Shown here: positions 1-11,000 of the stretch, in pieces
How the letters are laid out: each line of letters opens with the position of its first letter
Numbering within the stretch: position 1 is the first letter of the stretch
Assembly (NCBI GenBank): GCA_013400975.1
Contig: WBMZ01003021.1
Span: 1-64,000, forward strand
DNA length: 64,000 bases
Direction: 5' to 3'
From: Atrichornis clamosus
Taxonomy: Eukaryota > Chordata > Aves > Passeriformes > Menuridae
The notes under the pieces: generated by a model
Told to the model about the DNA's origin: nothing
Databases searched by the model: none
What the model saw: only the letters and a program-made list of their open reading frames with translations
Program-made: the position numbers and the translations under genes

Positions 1-61
1 CGCTCCGCTGCGGGGCCATGGCCGCGGGCGGCGGGCGCTGAGGAGGCGGCGGCGGCCACAG
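1..61 (+). other. AKAP11: AKAP11 exon 1 (5' UTR, partial)
   Basis: Very GC-rich sequence ends in CAG followed by GTACGG, a good splice donor, at 61/62. The window opens inside this exon, so the transcription start and promoter lie to the left or at the very edge. It contains one upstream ATG (18) that opens a 7-codon frame closed at 41. Assignment to AKAP11 rests on position and strand, because no other gene lies between it and the AKAP11 coding exons, and on a CpG-rich start being usual for this broadly expressed gene. Its splice partner is inferred. Confidence 0.6.
18..41 (+). promoter_or_regulatory. upstream ORF in exon 1 (7 codons)
   Basis: ATG at 18 reads M-A-A-G-G-G-R then TGA. The context is good (C at -3 but G at +4, in GGGGCCATGG). 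If exon 1 is in the mature mRNA, this is the first AUG met by ribosomes and could dampen translation of AKAP11. A peptide function is not suggested. Confidence 0.4.
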
Positions 62-599
62 GTACGGAGCGCCCGCTGTTCTTCCCACCCCCTCCGGCCG
101 CCCCTCCCCGGGCTGCCCTGCTGAGGGGCTCGGGGCCCGCTGGTGCTGTCCCCGCGTAGGGCGGGGCGCAGCCCGCCGGCCTGTCAGTTGGGGCTCGCTG
201 CCACAGGTGGCCCGGGGCCTCCCGGGGAGGCGCACGGTAGCGCATCCTCTGCCGCCCTTCCCGGGGAGGGATCCCCTTGGGGCAGCGCAGCTCCCGCGGG
301 TCCCACCGGTCACCTGGGGGGGTCTGGGGCCGCCCCTGAACTGCAGCGCGCGGGGTGACACGACGGGGGTGGTACCGCAGCGCTTCGGCCCCGAGACCCT
401 CGGGGCTTGGGGGGGTTCCCGATCACAGGTGCCCCCGGTCCGCCCCGGTGCCCTCCTTGGCCGGGTCTGTCTGTCTGCTGTCTCGGCTGGGGACTGGCTG
501 ACCTGTGCGTGTGCTGTCGTGGTCGGTGCACGGAGGCTCCGTGAGCTCGCATTGCCTCCGGCGTTGTTTGGGTTGTGGTCGGTGCGCACGGGTTGAGTA

Positions 600-1754
600 A
601 ATTCACCCTGTTCTCAACATTTCGCTTTTTAGAAGTGTCTCCTCGCCCTCCCTTCCTCCCTCCCGCCGCCCGTCCTCCTCCCAGTTCCTTTCCTCCCTCA
701 AGGGAGCGGGAACAACGAGCGTTCCTCGTTTGCGTTCTTGGCTCTTTTGAGGGGCTTTCTTATTACAACTGAGGTAGTTTTCTCTGTTTCCAAAAAAAAA
801 AAAAGAAAAAATCCAGTACGCAAAAGAAAAACAAAAAAAGGGTGAACACTAGATCCAAATTGTATATAGATTATAGCGTTCTCGTTGAAGCTCTGATGTA
901 TTGCAAGAGTGAGATGGGGAGAGAAAAACCCCACTTAGATTGTGTCTGGAAAAAATCAGTGATACTGAAATAAATGGTAACACAGTGCTCGAAATTTATC
1001 CATGTTACACTTGGGAAAAGTCTTTTATTTCTTCATATTTAGAAGATTATTTCAGAATCATACAGTTAGACTTTGGTGGTAGATACCACTAATATTTAAT
1101 TAATCCTTGGAAACTAAACAAGGTATTCTCTGGTGAAATTTTCTCTATAGGGGAGTAAGTTTGCTTGAGAAAATGCTGTAGCTTTTTAAAGCCAAATTAC
1201 TTGGTCTAGTTCTGTTATGTACAAAATACACAACAGAATAAAGTACAGAAACTTAATTGCACAAACCACAAAATCTAGGCTAATGGATATCTCTAGTACA
1301 TCAAGTAACATTTTTTTCCCAGGATGTATTTGAGAATCCAGACCCAGTACTGGAGTGAAGTTGTGGCTGATGACTTTTTAGCTATGATCTAGGAAAAGAA
1401 AATGAAGGATTCTTTTGAAATTGGTGAGGCTTGGTACTCATGTCATGCTTTTATGTGACAAAAATACTATATTAGAGAACTAGAACCAAACAAGAAAAAG
1501 GAGACCCAGCCTGTCATTAATACTCACCTAAATGATGTATTTTGCTCCCCCCTTCTTTGTGTAGGTCTGGCTGTGGTCAGATCAACTTGTGTTTCACAAA
1601 TGGACTTTTTCAAGGCTGCCGACCTGATCAGTGAAAATGATTATTCATTAGAAATGAGAAATAGAGAAGAATCCTTTAGACTGGTTTGCCTGCTTATCAG
1701 TGTAGACTTGTTTAATTTGGTTTTCAGTTGTTTTGGTCAGGTTATAGATACACA
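600..1754. other. intron 1, proximal part: no recognised element
   Basis: Pyrimidine-rich stretch near 640-700 and an A-rich run near 793-840, then AT-rich unique-looking sequence. I see no exon, RNA gene or repeat family here. Confidence 0.5.
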
Positions 1755-2824
1755 TGCTGGACAACCAGTGGATCAGACCCAACCAATATGGATTTATGAA
1801 AGCAATGTCCTGCTTGACCAATCTGATCTCCTCCTGTGACAGTGACCTTCCCTGATGAGGGAAAGGTTCTGGATGGTGTCTATCTTGACTTCAGTAAAAT
1901 ATTTGACACCATCTCCTGCAGAATCCTCCTAGAAAAACTGGCTGCTCATGACTTGGGTGGGAGTACTCTTCATTGGGTAAAAAAGTGTCTGGATGGCTGG
2001 ACCCAGAGAGTGGTGGTGAATGGAGCTAAATCCAGCTGGTGGTTGGTCACTAGTGGTGTTCCCCAGGGATCAGTTTTTGGGCCAGTCCTGTTTAACATAT
2101 TTAGTGATGATCTGGATGTGGGGATTGAGGGCATCCTCAGTAAGTTTGCAGCTGACACCAATTTGGATGGGAGTGTTGATCTGCTTGAGGGTAGGAAGGC
2201 TCTACATGGAGACCTGGACAGGCTGGATTGATGGGCTGAGGCCAGTGGTGTGAACTTCCATAAGGCAAAGTGTCGGGTCCTGCACTTAGGTCGCAACAAC
2301 CCCATGCAGGGCCTGGGGGGAGAGTGGCTGGAAAGGTGTTTGGCAGAAAGGGACTTGAGGGTTCTGCTGATAATGGCTGTACATGATCCATAGTCTGCCC
2401 AGGTGAGAAAGAAGGCCAATGACATCCTGGATTGTATCAACAACAAGTGTGGCTGTCAGGACCAGGGCAGTGATTGTCCCCTGTACTCGGCACTGGTGAG
2501 GCTGCACTTTGAATCCTGTGTTCAGTTTTGGGCCCATCGCTTGAAAAAGGACATTGAGGTGCTGGAGTGGGTCCGGCAACAAGGCTTGTGAAAGGTGTAG
2601 AGCACGTCTTATGAGGAGTGGCTGAGGGAGCTGCGGGTGTTTAGCCTGGAGAAGAGGAGGCTGGGGGAGACCTCATCACTCTCTATGACTACCTGAAAGG
2701 AGGCTCTAGTGAGGTGGGGGCTCGTCTTTTCTGCCATGCCTGCAGTGAGAGGACCAGAGAAAATGGATAGTTGGACTAGATGATCCTGCAGGCCTCTTCT
2801 AACCTGGGTGATTTTATGATTCTA
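1755..2824 (+). mobile_element. CR1 LINE, 5'-truncated, dead reverse transcriptase
   Basis: The 3' part of a CR1 non-LTR retrotransposon. Translated pieces show the CR1 reverse-transcriptase blocks in order: CLTNLIS near 1789, YLDFSK followed by FDT near 1880-1910, [15 protein letters not shown] near 2050-2095 and KFAADT near 2143-2160. The last block normally reads FADDT, so a catalytic aspartate is replaced by alanine. The frame is also broken by stops and shifts before 1835 and after 2231. The copy ends at the typical CR1 3' tail GATTTTATGATTCT near 2810-2824. The left edge is approximate. It sits in intron 1 in the same orientation as AKAP11. Confidence 0.88.
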
Positions 2825-3493
2825 AAAGAGTGTTGTTCTTAAGGTATTTTTAAATCTCATATTTGGAATGAATCATTCAAAGCTCAGTGTTTGATTAAGC
2901 CTGGCTTTTGCAAATCGTCATCAGAGTTCTCTAGGCTGCTTCAGGTCATTGTGTTGAAGACAAAAAAGAAAGTGCTTTTTATTTAAAAGAAAGATGTCTA
3001 TTTTTGCTCTAGTATTACTAAAAACCCCCTTTTAAAAAACATAGATATACTATTGTCATTGCCTAGAATCTTTTATTTGAAATTTAATTTTAATAAGGAC
3101 ATATTACATATACTTTAAATTTATGTACAGTTTAAATTTCTATGTGTTTAACATAGGTGTGCACATGTCCACATATGCCCCTATAGCAATTGAAGAGATT
3201 TACTCTGCACATTTGCACTTTACAGAAAAAAGATAAATTTTCTTCCTTTTTGCCAGCTAATGATTGTCAATACACACTGACTTAAAGTAAATTTAGGCGT
3301 GGGATAAACTTATACAAAGAGATTAAATCTGTGGCAAATTTCCTATTGGATTCTCTTAAGCAGATTATTTAATTTTGCTCCTTACATATATTCAACAAGG
3401 ATACATGTATATGAAAAAGCTAGCTAAATGCTAATTACATGCTCTGATGAGAAGGGTGTTCCTCAGCAAATCACTGGAAAAATGGATTTATAA
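2825..3493. other. intron 1 spacer between two CR1 copies
   Basis: AT-rich sequence with no recognised gene or repeat. It separates two CR1 elements of opposite orientation by about 670 bases. Confidence 0.5.
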
Positions 3494-5875
3494 ATTCATA
3501 ACATGCTTTGGTCTAGAAGGGACCTTTAAAGGCCATCTAGTCCAATCACCCTGCAGTAAGCAGGAACATCTACAACTAGATCAGGTTGCTCAGAGCTCTA
3601 GACTGACCTTGAATGTTTCCAGGAATGGGGCATCTGCAACCTCTGGACAGCCTGTGCCAATGCCTCACCACCCTCATTGTAAAATATTGCATGTATCTAA
3701 CCTACATCTGCCCTTTTTTAGTTTAAAAACCATTCTCCTTTGTTCTATTACAACAGGCCTTGCTAAAAAGTTTGTCCCTGTCATTCTTCTAAGCCCCATT
3801 TAAGTATTGAAAGGCTTCTATAAGGTCTTCCAAGAGTTTTCTCTAGGCTGAACAACTCCCGGTCTCCCAGCCTGTCTTCATAGCAGAGGTGCTCCATCCC
3901 TCTGATGGTTTTTGTGACCCTCCTTTGGACTCCAGCAGGTCCATGTCTTTCCCGTGCTGAGGACCCCAGAGCAGAATGCAGCACTGCAGGTGGAATCTCA
4001 CCAGAGCAGAGTAGAGAGGCAGGATCCGCTCCCTCACCCTTCTGGCCACTCTGCTTTTAATACAGCCCAGGATACCATTGGCTTTGTGTGGTGCTGTTGT
4101 ACATTGCTGGGTCATGTCCACCTTCTTGTCCACCACCACCTCCATGTCACTCTTCTCGGGACTGCTCTTAACCTGTTCATCCTGCAGCTTGTATTGGTAC
4201 TGGGAATTCTCCCAACCCAGGTGCAGGACCTTGTATATGGCCTTGTTGAACCTCATGAGCTTCACATATGTGTCTACTGCTTGAGCTTATCCAAGTCCCT
4301 CTGGATGGCTTCTCATCCCTCAGGCACATCAACCACAACCACTCAGCTTGGTGTCATTTGCAAGTTTGCTGAGATCGCACTTGATTCCACTGTCTGTGTC
4401 ATTAATGAAGATACTAAATAACGGTGGTCCCACTATGAACTCCTTAGGGACACCACTTGTCACCAGTGTCCTTCTGGACATTGAGCTGTTGACTGCTCTC
4501 TTCTGGATGGGTCCATCCGACCAACTCCTTACCCACCCATATCTCTCCAATTTTTGTTACGTGGGACTGTGTAAAAGGCCTTACAGATGTCTAGATCGAT
4601 GACATTTATAGCTCTTTGCTTGTCCACTGTTGCAGTCACCCCATCACAGAAGGCCACTAGGTTGGTCAGGCAGGACTCGCCATTGGTGGAGCTATGGTGA
4701 CTGTCCTGAATCGCCTCCATGTGCCTTAGTATAGCTTCTAGGAGCATCTGTTCCATGATCTTCTCAAGTACCGAGAAAACTGACAGGTCGGTAGTTCCCA
4801 GGATCTGCCTTTCTACCCTTTTTTAAGATGGGTACAATGTTTCCCATTTTCCAGTCACCTGATTGCCATGACTTTTCAGATATGATGGAGAGTGACTTGA
4901 TAACTACATCAGCCAGTTCTCTCAGGACACTGGGACGTGTTTCGACAGGTCCCATAGACTTATGTACATTCAGGTTTCTCAGATTTTCTCTTAGAGTGGG
5001 AGGACTTTGCTCCCCCAGTCCATCCTCTGGAGAGGTGTGGGAAGAGAGGCTGCCAGTGAAGACTGAGGCAGACAAGTTGTTGAGTAACCTCAGCCTTCTC
5101 CTAATCTGTTACCAGTTTGCCAGTTGTGTTCATCAGTGGGGGTGCACTTTCTTTGACCTTCCATTTTTCCCTGAGGTACTTGTAGAAGCCCTTCTTACTC
5201 TTTGCATCCCTTGCCAAGTTCAGCTTCAGCTTTGCCTTGGCCTTCTGACCTCATCCCTGCAAAACTGGACAGCGTCCTTTTACTCTTCCCAGAATACCTG
5301 TCCCTGCTTCCACTGCCTGTGCATCTCCCTCTTGCCCTTTAGTTTGACCTCAGCTTGTCTTAGTTTGATCTCAACTCAGCAATGCCAGTCTCTCTCCTTC
5401 CTTTCCTAATTTCTTACACCCAGGGATTGGTAACTCTTGTGCTTTATGGGAGAAGCATCCTTAAAGCTCTGCCAGCTCTGTCCTGCTCCCATGTCTCTTA
5501 GGACAGTTTCCCAGGGGTTCCTATGGATTTAGCGCCTTGAACAGCCAGAAGTATGCTATTCCAGAATTAAGGATCCTGAACTTACTCTTTGTCTGTTCCA
5601 TATCCCTCAGGGCTGCAAACTCCACCAGTGCATGATCACTGTGGCCCAGGCCACCTCCAGTCTTGTTGTCACTGATTAGCTCACTTAGATTGGTGACCAA
5701 AAGGTCCAGTGTTGCATCCCCTCTGGTTAGGACTGTCTGTTATGTGTCGTAAGAAGCTATGCTCCAAGCATTCCAGGAGTCTCCTCCTGGACTAGCTTGC
5801 TGTGCTGCTTTTGCAGTAGATATTTGGCAGTAGATGTGGTGGTTGAAGTACCCCAACAAGGTTCTCTTGTTACCT
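3494..5875 (-). mobile_element. CR1 LINE, long copy, antisense to AKAP11
   Basis: Reverse-strand CR1 running from its 3' end near 3494 up to the endonuclease region. On the minus strand the endonuclease C-terminal motif reads LGHSDHALVEF (about 5613-5645). It is followed by the linker to the polymerase with the [10 protein letters not shown] block (about 4764-4800), then CLTNL, DLDICKAF and SGVPKEFIVGPPLFSIFIND (about 4390-4690), and the 3' region with LGYIK-like and TLALY-like remnants. Multiple stops and frameshifts show that it is long inactive. At about 2.4 kb it is the longest LINE in the window. The upper edge is soft and related sequence may continue to about 6080. Confidence 0.88.
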
Positions 5876-7906
5876 TGGTGTCTTAATTGTTACCAATGAA
5901 CTTTCAGCTGGCTCATGGCTGTTCTTCAGAGACAACTCTTCACACTCTATACATTTCCTGTTGTAGAGGACAACATTTAGCCACTCCTTCCTAGAAGTGT
6001 CCAGCCTGTCCTTCTCAACAGCCTGAAGCCATACACAGCCATACTCCAGCTGTGGGATTGTCCCTCCAAGTTTCAATAATGGGAACGAAGTTGTAGCTTT
6101 CTAGCAGCACAGAGTGGCTTTCAGCTCCTCTTGTGCATTGCCCATTCATTTAAGGTGATCCAACTTGCTAAAAAGAAAGAGACAGTTAAACTTCGTGGGG
6201 GCATTTATTAGTTAGTTGCATGATCAAGTTTTTTCCTTTTTTTTTTGGATGTCTGCTGATAGTTATTCAGTAACAGGAAAGTCCTGTTTTCTTTAATCTG
6301 TTACTTCTGCCATTTATTTCCTTTTCTGAGTTTACAATAGGAGGAAATTAAATTTAATAGTCAAATTCAACATCCAGAAGTAAAGCCAATTTTAAACGGT
6401 AGGTTTTATTTATACAAATGAGCTATTTCCAGGCTGTTTTGTTTGTCAGTGCTTTCACTTCTTTTTCAGTTAGTTTTAAAGCTTGTGTACTTCTCAGATG
6501 TTTGGACCATTGTTGTTTTGGAAACAGATAATAATTTTACATATTAAAAAGAAAACGTTCAACTTTTGTAGCATCATTGGACAAGTGGAGCCCTTCAGAT
6601 TTTTCCAAAATGTGTGATGGAGAGCTGAGAACTGGTATGATTCAAGTACTGAAGGACAGATGTAGACAAGACAAAATGGTGATGGTATCATGCTGATAAA
6701 CCAGTACGGTTTCTGTCCAGTATCTTTCAGAGTCTCCATACTGTGATTTACAAATCTGTTGGCTTCATGAGGTAGGGGACCCTGCAGGTTGACATTCGGG
6801 TCTCCAGAACTTAGTAGCACATGACATAAGAAAATACTTAAGCTGAAGGCAGTTTACAGTGTAACTGTAAACTACTGTACATAAGTAAATATTGCAGCAG
6901 CCAACATGGTTAAAAAGTCATCTCCATGGCATGCTATGTTGGGCTCTGTTAAAATTGTTGCAAGGAGAGATCCATCTGAAAATGTAGAGCTTGATCCTAT
7001 GTGAAAATCCAACTTTTCCCTTAGATGGCTTTTCTTAGGACAAGGAGTGTCTAAAGGTATCTCCTCCAATATGGTTTGGATTTTTAGAGGATTAGCCATT
7101 TAAGATAGAGCAGTAGGGACCAATGAAGTGGATTTCTTTTTATTGCTTCATACTGTTTTGTGGATTTTTTTCTTTTAAACACATGAGTTTCAGCAGAAGC
7201 ATTGTTGTGTTCAGTTTTCTAACCATAATTTAATGTGGAATGAATTTTTAATTTGTATTTACTTTATTTATATATAATATATATAATCTATGTAACATGT
7301 GCCTAGCTGCTTCACATCATTGTCTTAATTTTCCAAACTTCAAACTTGCAGTTGAGAGAAGCTGTGCTCTAGAGATGAAAATGTTTCAGTTTATTTGCCT
7401 AAGTTATTTTCTAAGGTTTTAGCAAGTTCATCTTTTGAAAGAAAGCAGAAATCAAGGTGAAATGCGAATAGATATACCTAATAATCTCTTGCTATTATAT
7501 TGAAGGAGTTTTACTTTTATAGGTGCTGGTGTGGAGGAAGATTAGGAATACAGTTACTTGAAGACATGAATCTTCCTATTTAAGTGACTTATATTCAAGA
7601 ACAAACCCATATAAAGATTTATTTCCCATATAAAGGTTACGTATGTGCTTGAGATGAGATCAACAAAACCAGTCTGGTCAGCTGTGCAAAGATGTAGAGG
7701 TAAATAAAACAAACTAGGTTCATTGCTGCTGGTTAAAGAGGGAAACTTGAAAAAAAGTTTTCATTTCATAGCTGCTTTTTAATGTTCTGGTTGTTAGACT
7801 TAGACTTAAGATAAGTAAGGGCAGCTGACTTGGACGGAAACTCTTATGACCTACTTGGTTGAAGTGCTGATAAATGCATCTTTGGTGTGCTGTGTTTTGC
7901 CGGCAG
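5876..7906. other. intron 1, distal part: no recognised gene
   Basis: About 5880-6080 may still belong to the reverse CR1 (5' portion) or to another old repeat; I could not match it. The remainder is AT-rich with a TA-rich run near 7268-7290 and no element I can name. Confidence 0.4.
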
Positions 7907-8009
7907 AGATTGGTCTGCTTGGAGCAGAGCCAGAGAGCCAGTGTTGATCCGTGTTAGCCTGTAGTGTACCTCTTGTTGACAGACATGGCTAAGCCAGTTG
8001 GCTGGGTGG
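7907..8009 (+). other. AKAP11: AKAP11 probable exon 2 with in-frame upstream ATG
   Basis: A 103-base block is bounded by an acceptor (TTTTGCCGGCAG, ending 7906) and a consensus donor (GTAAGT at 8010). It contains one ATG, at 7985, in good context (G at -3, G at +4), with an in-frame TAG upstream at 7955. Reading from it gives MAKPVGWV plus one base (phase 1). Joined to an acceptor at 8447 it enters the AKAP11 frame exactly, adding MAKPVGWVDTKIGKI before the Met at 8468. The splice signals and frame match are seen; that this exon is used is inferred. Confidence 0.55.
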
Positions 8010-11000
8010 GTAAGTTGCACATTTGCTTCTTGAGATTATGTTAAAGGGCAGTTTCAGTGCATTCTGTGATACAGGAATCTGCTGATAAACTTTCAGGAGT
8101 ATCAGTAATAGTGAAACAATACTTAATGTAATGTTCCTCCCCATCCCCAGTGCAGCCTTGGAATTCTAGTTAAAGGAAAATGATGAAACTTATTACAAGG
8201 TATTGGTGTTCTACGTTTTGTGCCTGGTTTTGAAGGTTGCTAAGGCAATACTTTTTTAAAGGTAGCTGTCAGTATGGATGGTGTGCTGTTTAATCTTTCT
8301 CAGTTTTAAAATGCTTTTTAATTGTTTTTATTGGTTCTTGTTTTGTCTATTTGTGTTTTCAAAGTGGATACAAACTAAATGGGTAAACATAAAATAATCA
8401 AATATAAATGTTTTTTGTAGGTATTTTGAGCTGACTTCTTTCATCAGATACTAAGATTGGTAAGATCATGGACATGTACGCCAAAGCTCAGGGAAATCGC
8501 ATGAAATCAAGAATATCTGTTGAAAAGGTAATTATCTGTATTTAAATTTAAAAAGTATTTCAGAGCTTTTTGGTCTAATAATGAACCTAGTGAACTGGTT
8601 TGGTTGCATTTTTTGAGTATGAGGGTTTTAAAATTATGTTTTAATTTTAGTTGTCTAACATTTCGAGAAGGCAAAGAAATTGCTTTTGCTTTATGCTTTG
8701 GCATATTTAGCATAATTGAACTGGGAGACAGCATTATGTAAGGAAAGGTGCATGCTTTTGTCTTTCAAGGTGATGTCTTGAAATTGTGATGTATTTCCTA
8801 GAATTTTCCCTGTTTATTGGAATATAGCTTTTATTTTAGAACAGATTTTTTGAGTTTATATGTAATAAATTAAAATACAAATATCTAGTCTCCATTGAAT
8901 TCTGTGAAGTCTGTGTTAGGGCTTACTTGTAGTATCTTTATCTTTAGATATTGGTTTCTTGTCTGGTTTATCCTGATGTTTACATAAACATTTAGGAAGT
9001 GCCTTGGTGAAAAAGAACATATGTCTAGCACTTACTGAGGATATTCGTGTGGATTTTTAATACTAAATTAAATTTATTTATTCTTCTAAATTTTGTCACT
9101 TTAGCTTGGAGAACATAAACACTCTTCATCAAATTTTCTTGTAACTTCTAGAAACACTGAAATGAAAGTTGGAGTTTATCCTGAAGGAGCAAGTTATTTA
9201 TTTAATCATATTTCTCTAGGTAGTGGAACACAGATGAGTAATTTTCTAGGTCTTTCCTGGTTACTGGTAACTTCCTAATTAGTAAGTTCCTGCAACAGTA
9301 AGGGGAGAAACTGAGAAAGGAAGCTTCTTGTCACATGAAAATTGCATTATTGTATTTCATAAGCAGATTTTGGTGTTTTAAGGAAACAGTGTCTGTGGTA
9401 TATGTCCTGCAGAAACTGTTGGAAGACAAAGGAAAGTATTACGAGACAGCCAGGCAGGTAATCAGTTGTTGAAGGTCCTGACATGTTAACTGCCATATAT
9501 TAAGCAGTTTGTAATTATGGATAATAATCTTTGCCTTTAAGACATGTGGTATAAAACCTTGCATTTTATTGGTTTATGAGAACTCTCCAGCTCAAATAGA
9601 GTTCTTTAACTGCAGTCAAGTAATTTTACATCCTTTACCTGAGCATGAGCTTACTTTTACAGGACTTTTAAAATCTGCACTTTATTTGTTTCTCTGTTTC
9701 AATTTACAAAGCAAAACAAATACCACCCTCCCCGCCCCCCCTTGATTTTTAGACCTGTGGGTTACAGAAACATCTTTTTAATGATGACAATGACTAGTGA
9801 TTCCTCACTGATTCTAACAGTTGCTTAAAATACTACCTCTGTGAACTGCTCATTAATTGCCATTAAGCATTCTGGACTGTGTGGTTCTAGAAACACAAAT
9901 TCAACCCTTCTTGCAGAATTCTACATTTTCATACAGCCAGACTTTTGCGGCTCTTTTGTCTTGATGTTTACGTGAGGGATGTCTATTTAGATTATGGTGT
10001 GGAACTTTCATAGAGCCAGGCATTAGGGTGGTCAGAATTGCACTGTGTTTCACCTTCTGTTGATTCACAGAAGATTGCAGTCTGATTCCTGTCCTCTTTG
10101 TAATTCTTTGTCACAGGTAACAGGAATTGTTGCAGTAGTAGCTCTTAAAAGTCAGTGCATAGTTATGGTATGCATATTTAAAGCCTAAGTTCCTGTTTTT
10201 ACAAAATTACCTCTAAATATTCAGTGCCTTTAAATCTTAGAGCAGATGAAATCAGGAAGAGCTGCTTTGTTACTTAAGAGCAGAGTAAGCCTGACTGTCC
10301 AGCACTGAACTTCATTTCTCTAGAGATCATGGCATCTTACAGGTTGTTTGAAATATTAGATAGCAGTTGTTCAAAACACGTCGTGAGACCAAATACGATA
10401 GAATTTCTTCCAATGTGCTGTGATGGATCTGTAGATAATGACTTCTTGATTTGCTGGAACAAAGGGGACAATGCAAATCTTTGAATTGCTCAGTTGAGCT
10501 AGAGGTTTTCCTCTAGTGACAAGGATTTCCACTGTTCAGGTCTGAGCACCTTGACAATATTTGTGGTTTCCCCGGGCACAACTTAGTACGTTTGAAATCT
10601 GTGCTTGTGAATGAAATAGGATTTCTTGCAAGACATGACTTTTGAATTTCTGTGAGGAAGGAGTACTAAGACCTACAGGCCTACCCAGTAGAGCTTTTAT
10701 ATATTGCTTGCATGTTTTTTGCCCATATGTCGAAGTGCAACTACTTCCAATGTACAGTTTATAAAAACAAATCATATCCTTTTGTTGAAGATGGCCTTTT
10801 TTCCTTACCTAAACTGAGCTGATAGTCTTGGGAACTTGCTAGTTCTTAGTTTTTAATGTAGTTGTGTGTCTCCTAGTTTGGGATTGTGAAAGAACTTACA
10901 TCATTGTCTATTGCATAGGAGGATTTCTCTGAAACTGAGTCCAGTCCTTTGCTGTCACAAGCACAACTTTGATAAGGATAAGAAAAAGTTACTAAATATA

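Larger units (their letters stand above)
1..600. promoter_or_regulatory. CpG island at the AKAP11 5' end
   Basis: The first about 600 bases are strongly GC-rich with many CpGs, then composition falls quickly to the AT-rich level of the rest of the gene. This is the usual mark of a CpG-island promoter that covers exon 1 and the start of intron 1. Open frames here on both strands are a by-product of the high GC and show no family resemblance. Confidence 0.7.

Noticed and set aside
207..606. Open frames of about 100-130 codons on both strands in the first 600 bases
   Set aside because: High GC makes long open frames by chance; no domain, splice border or family resemblance was seen.
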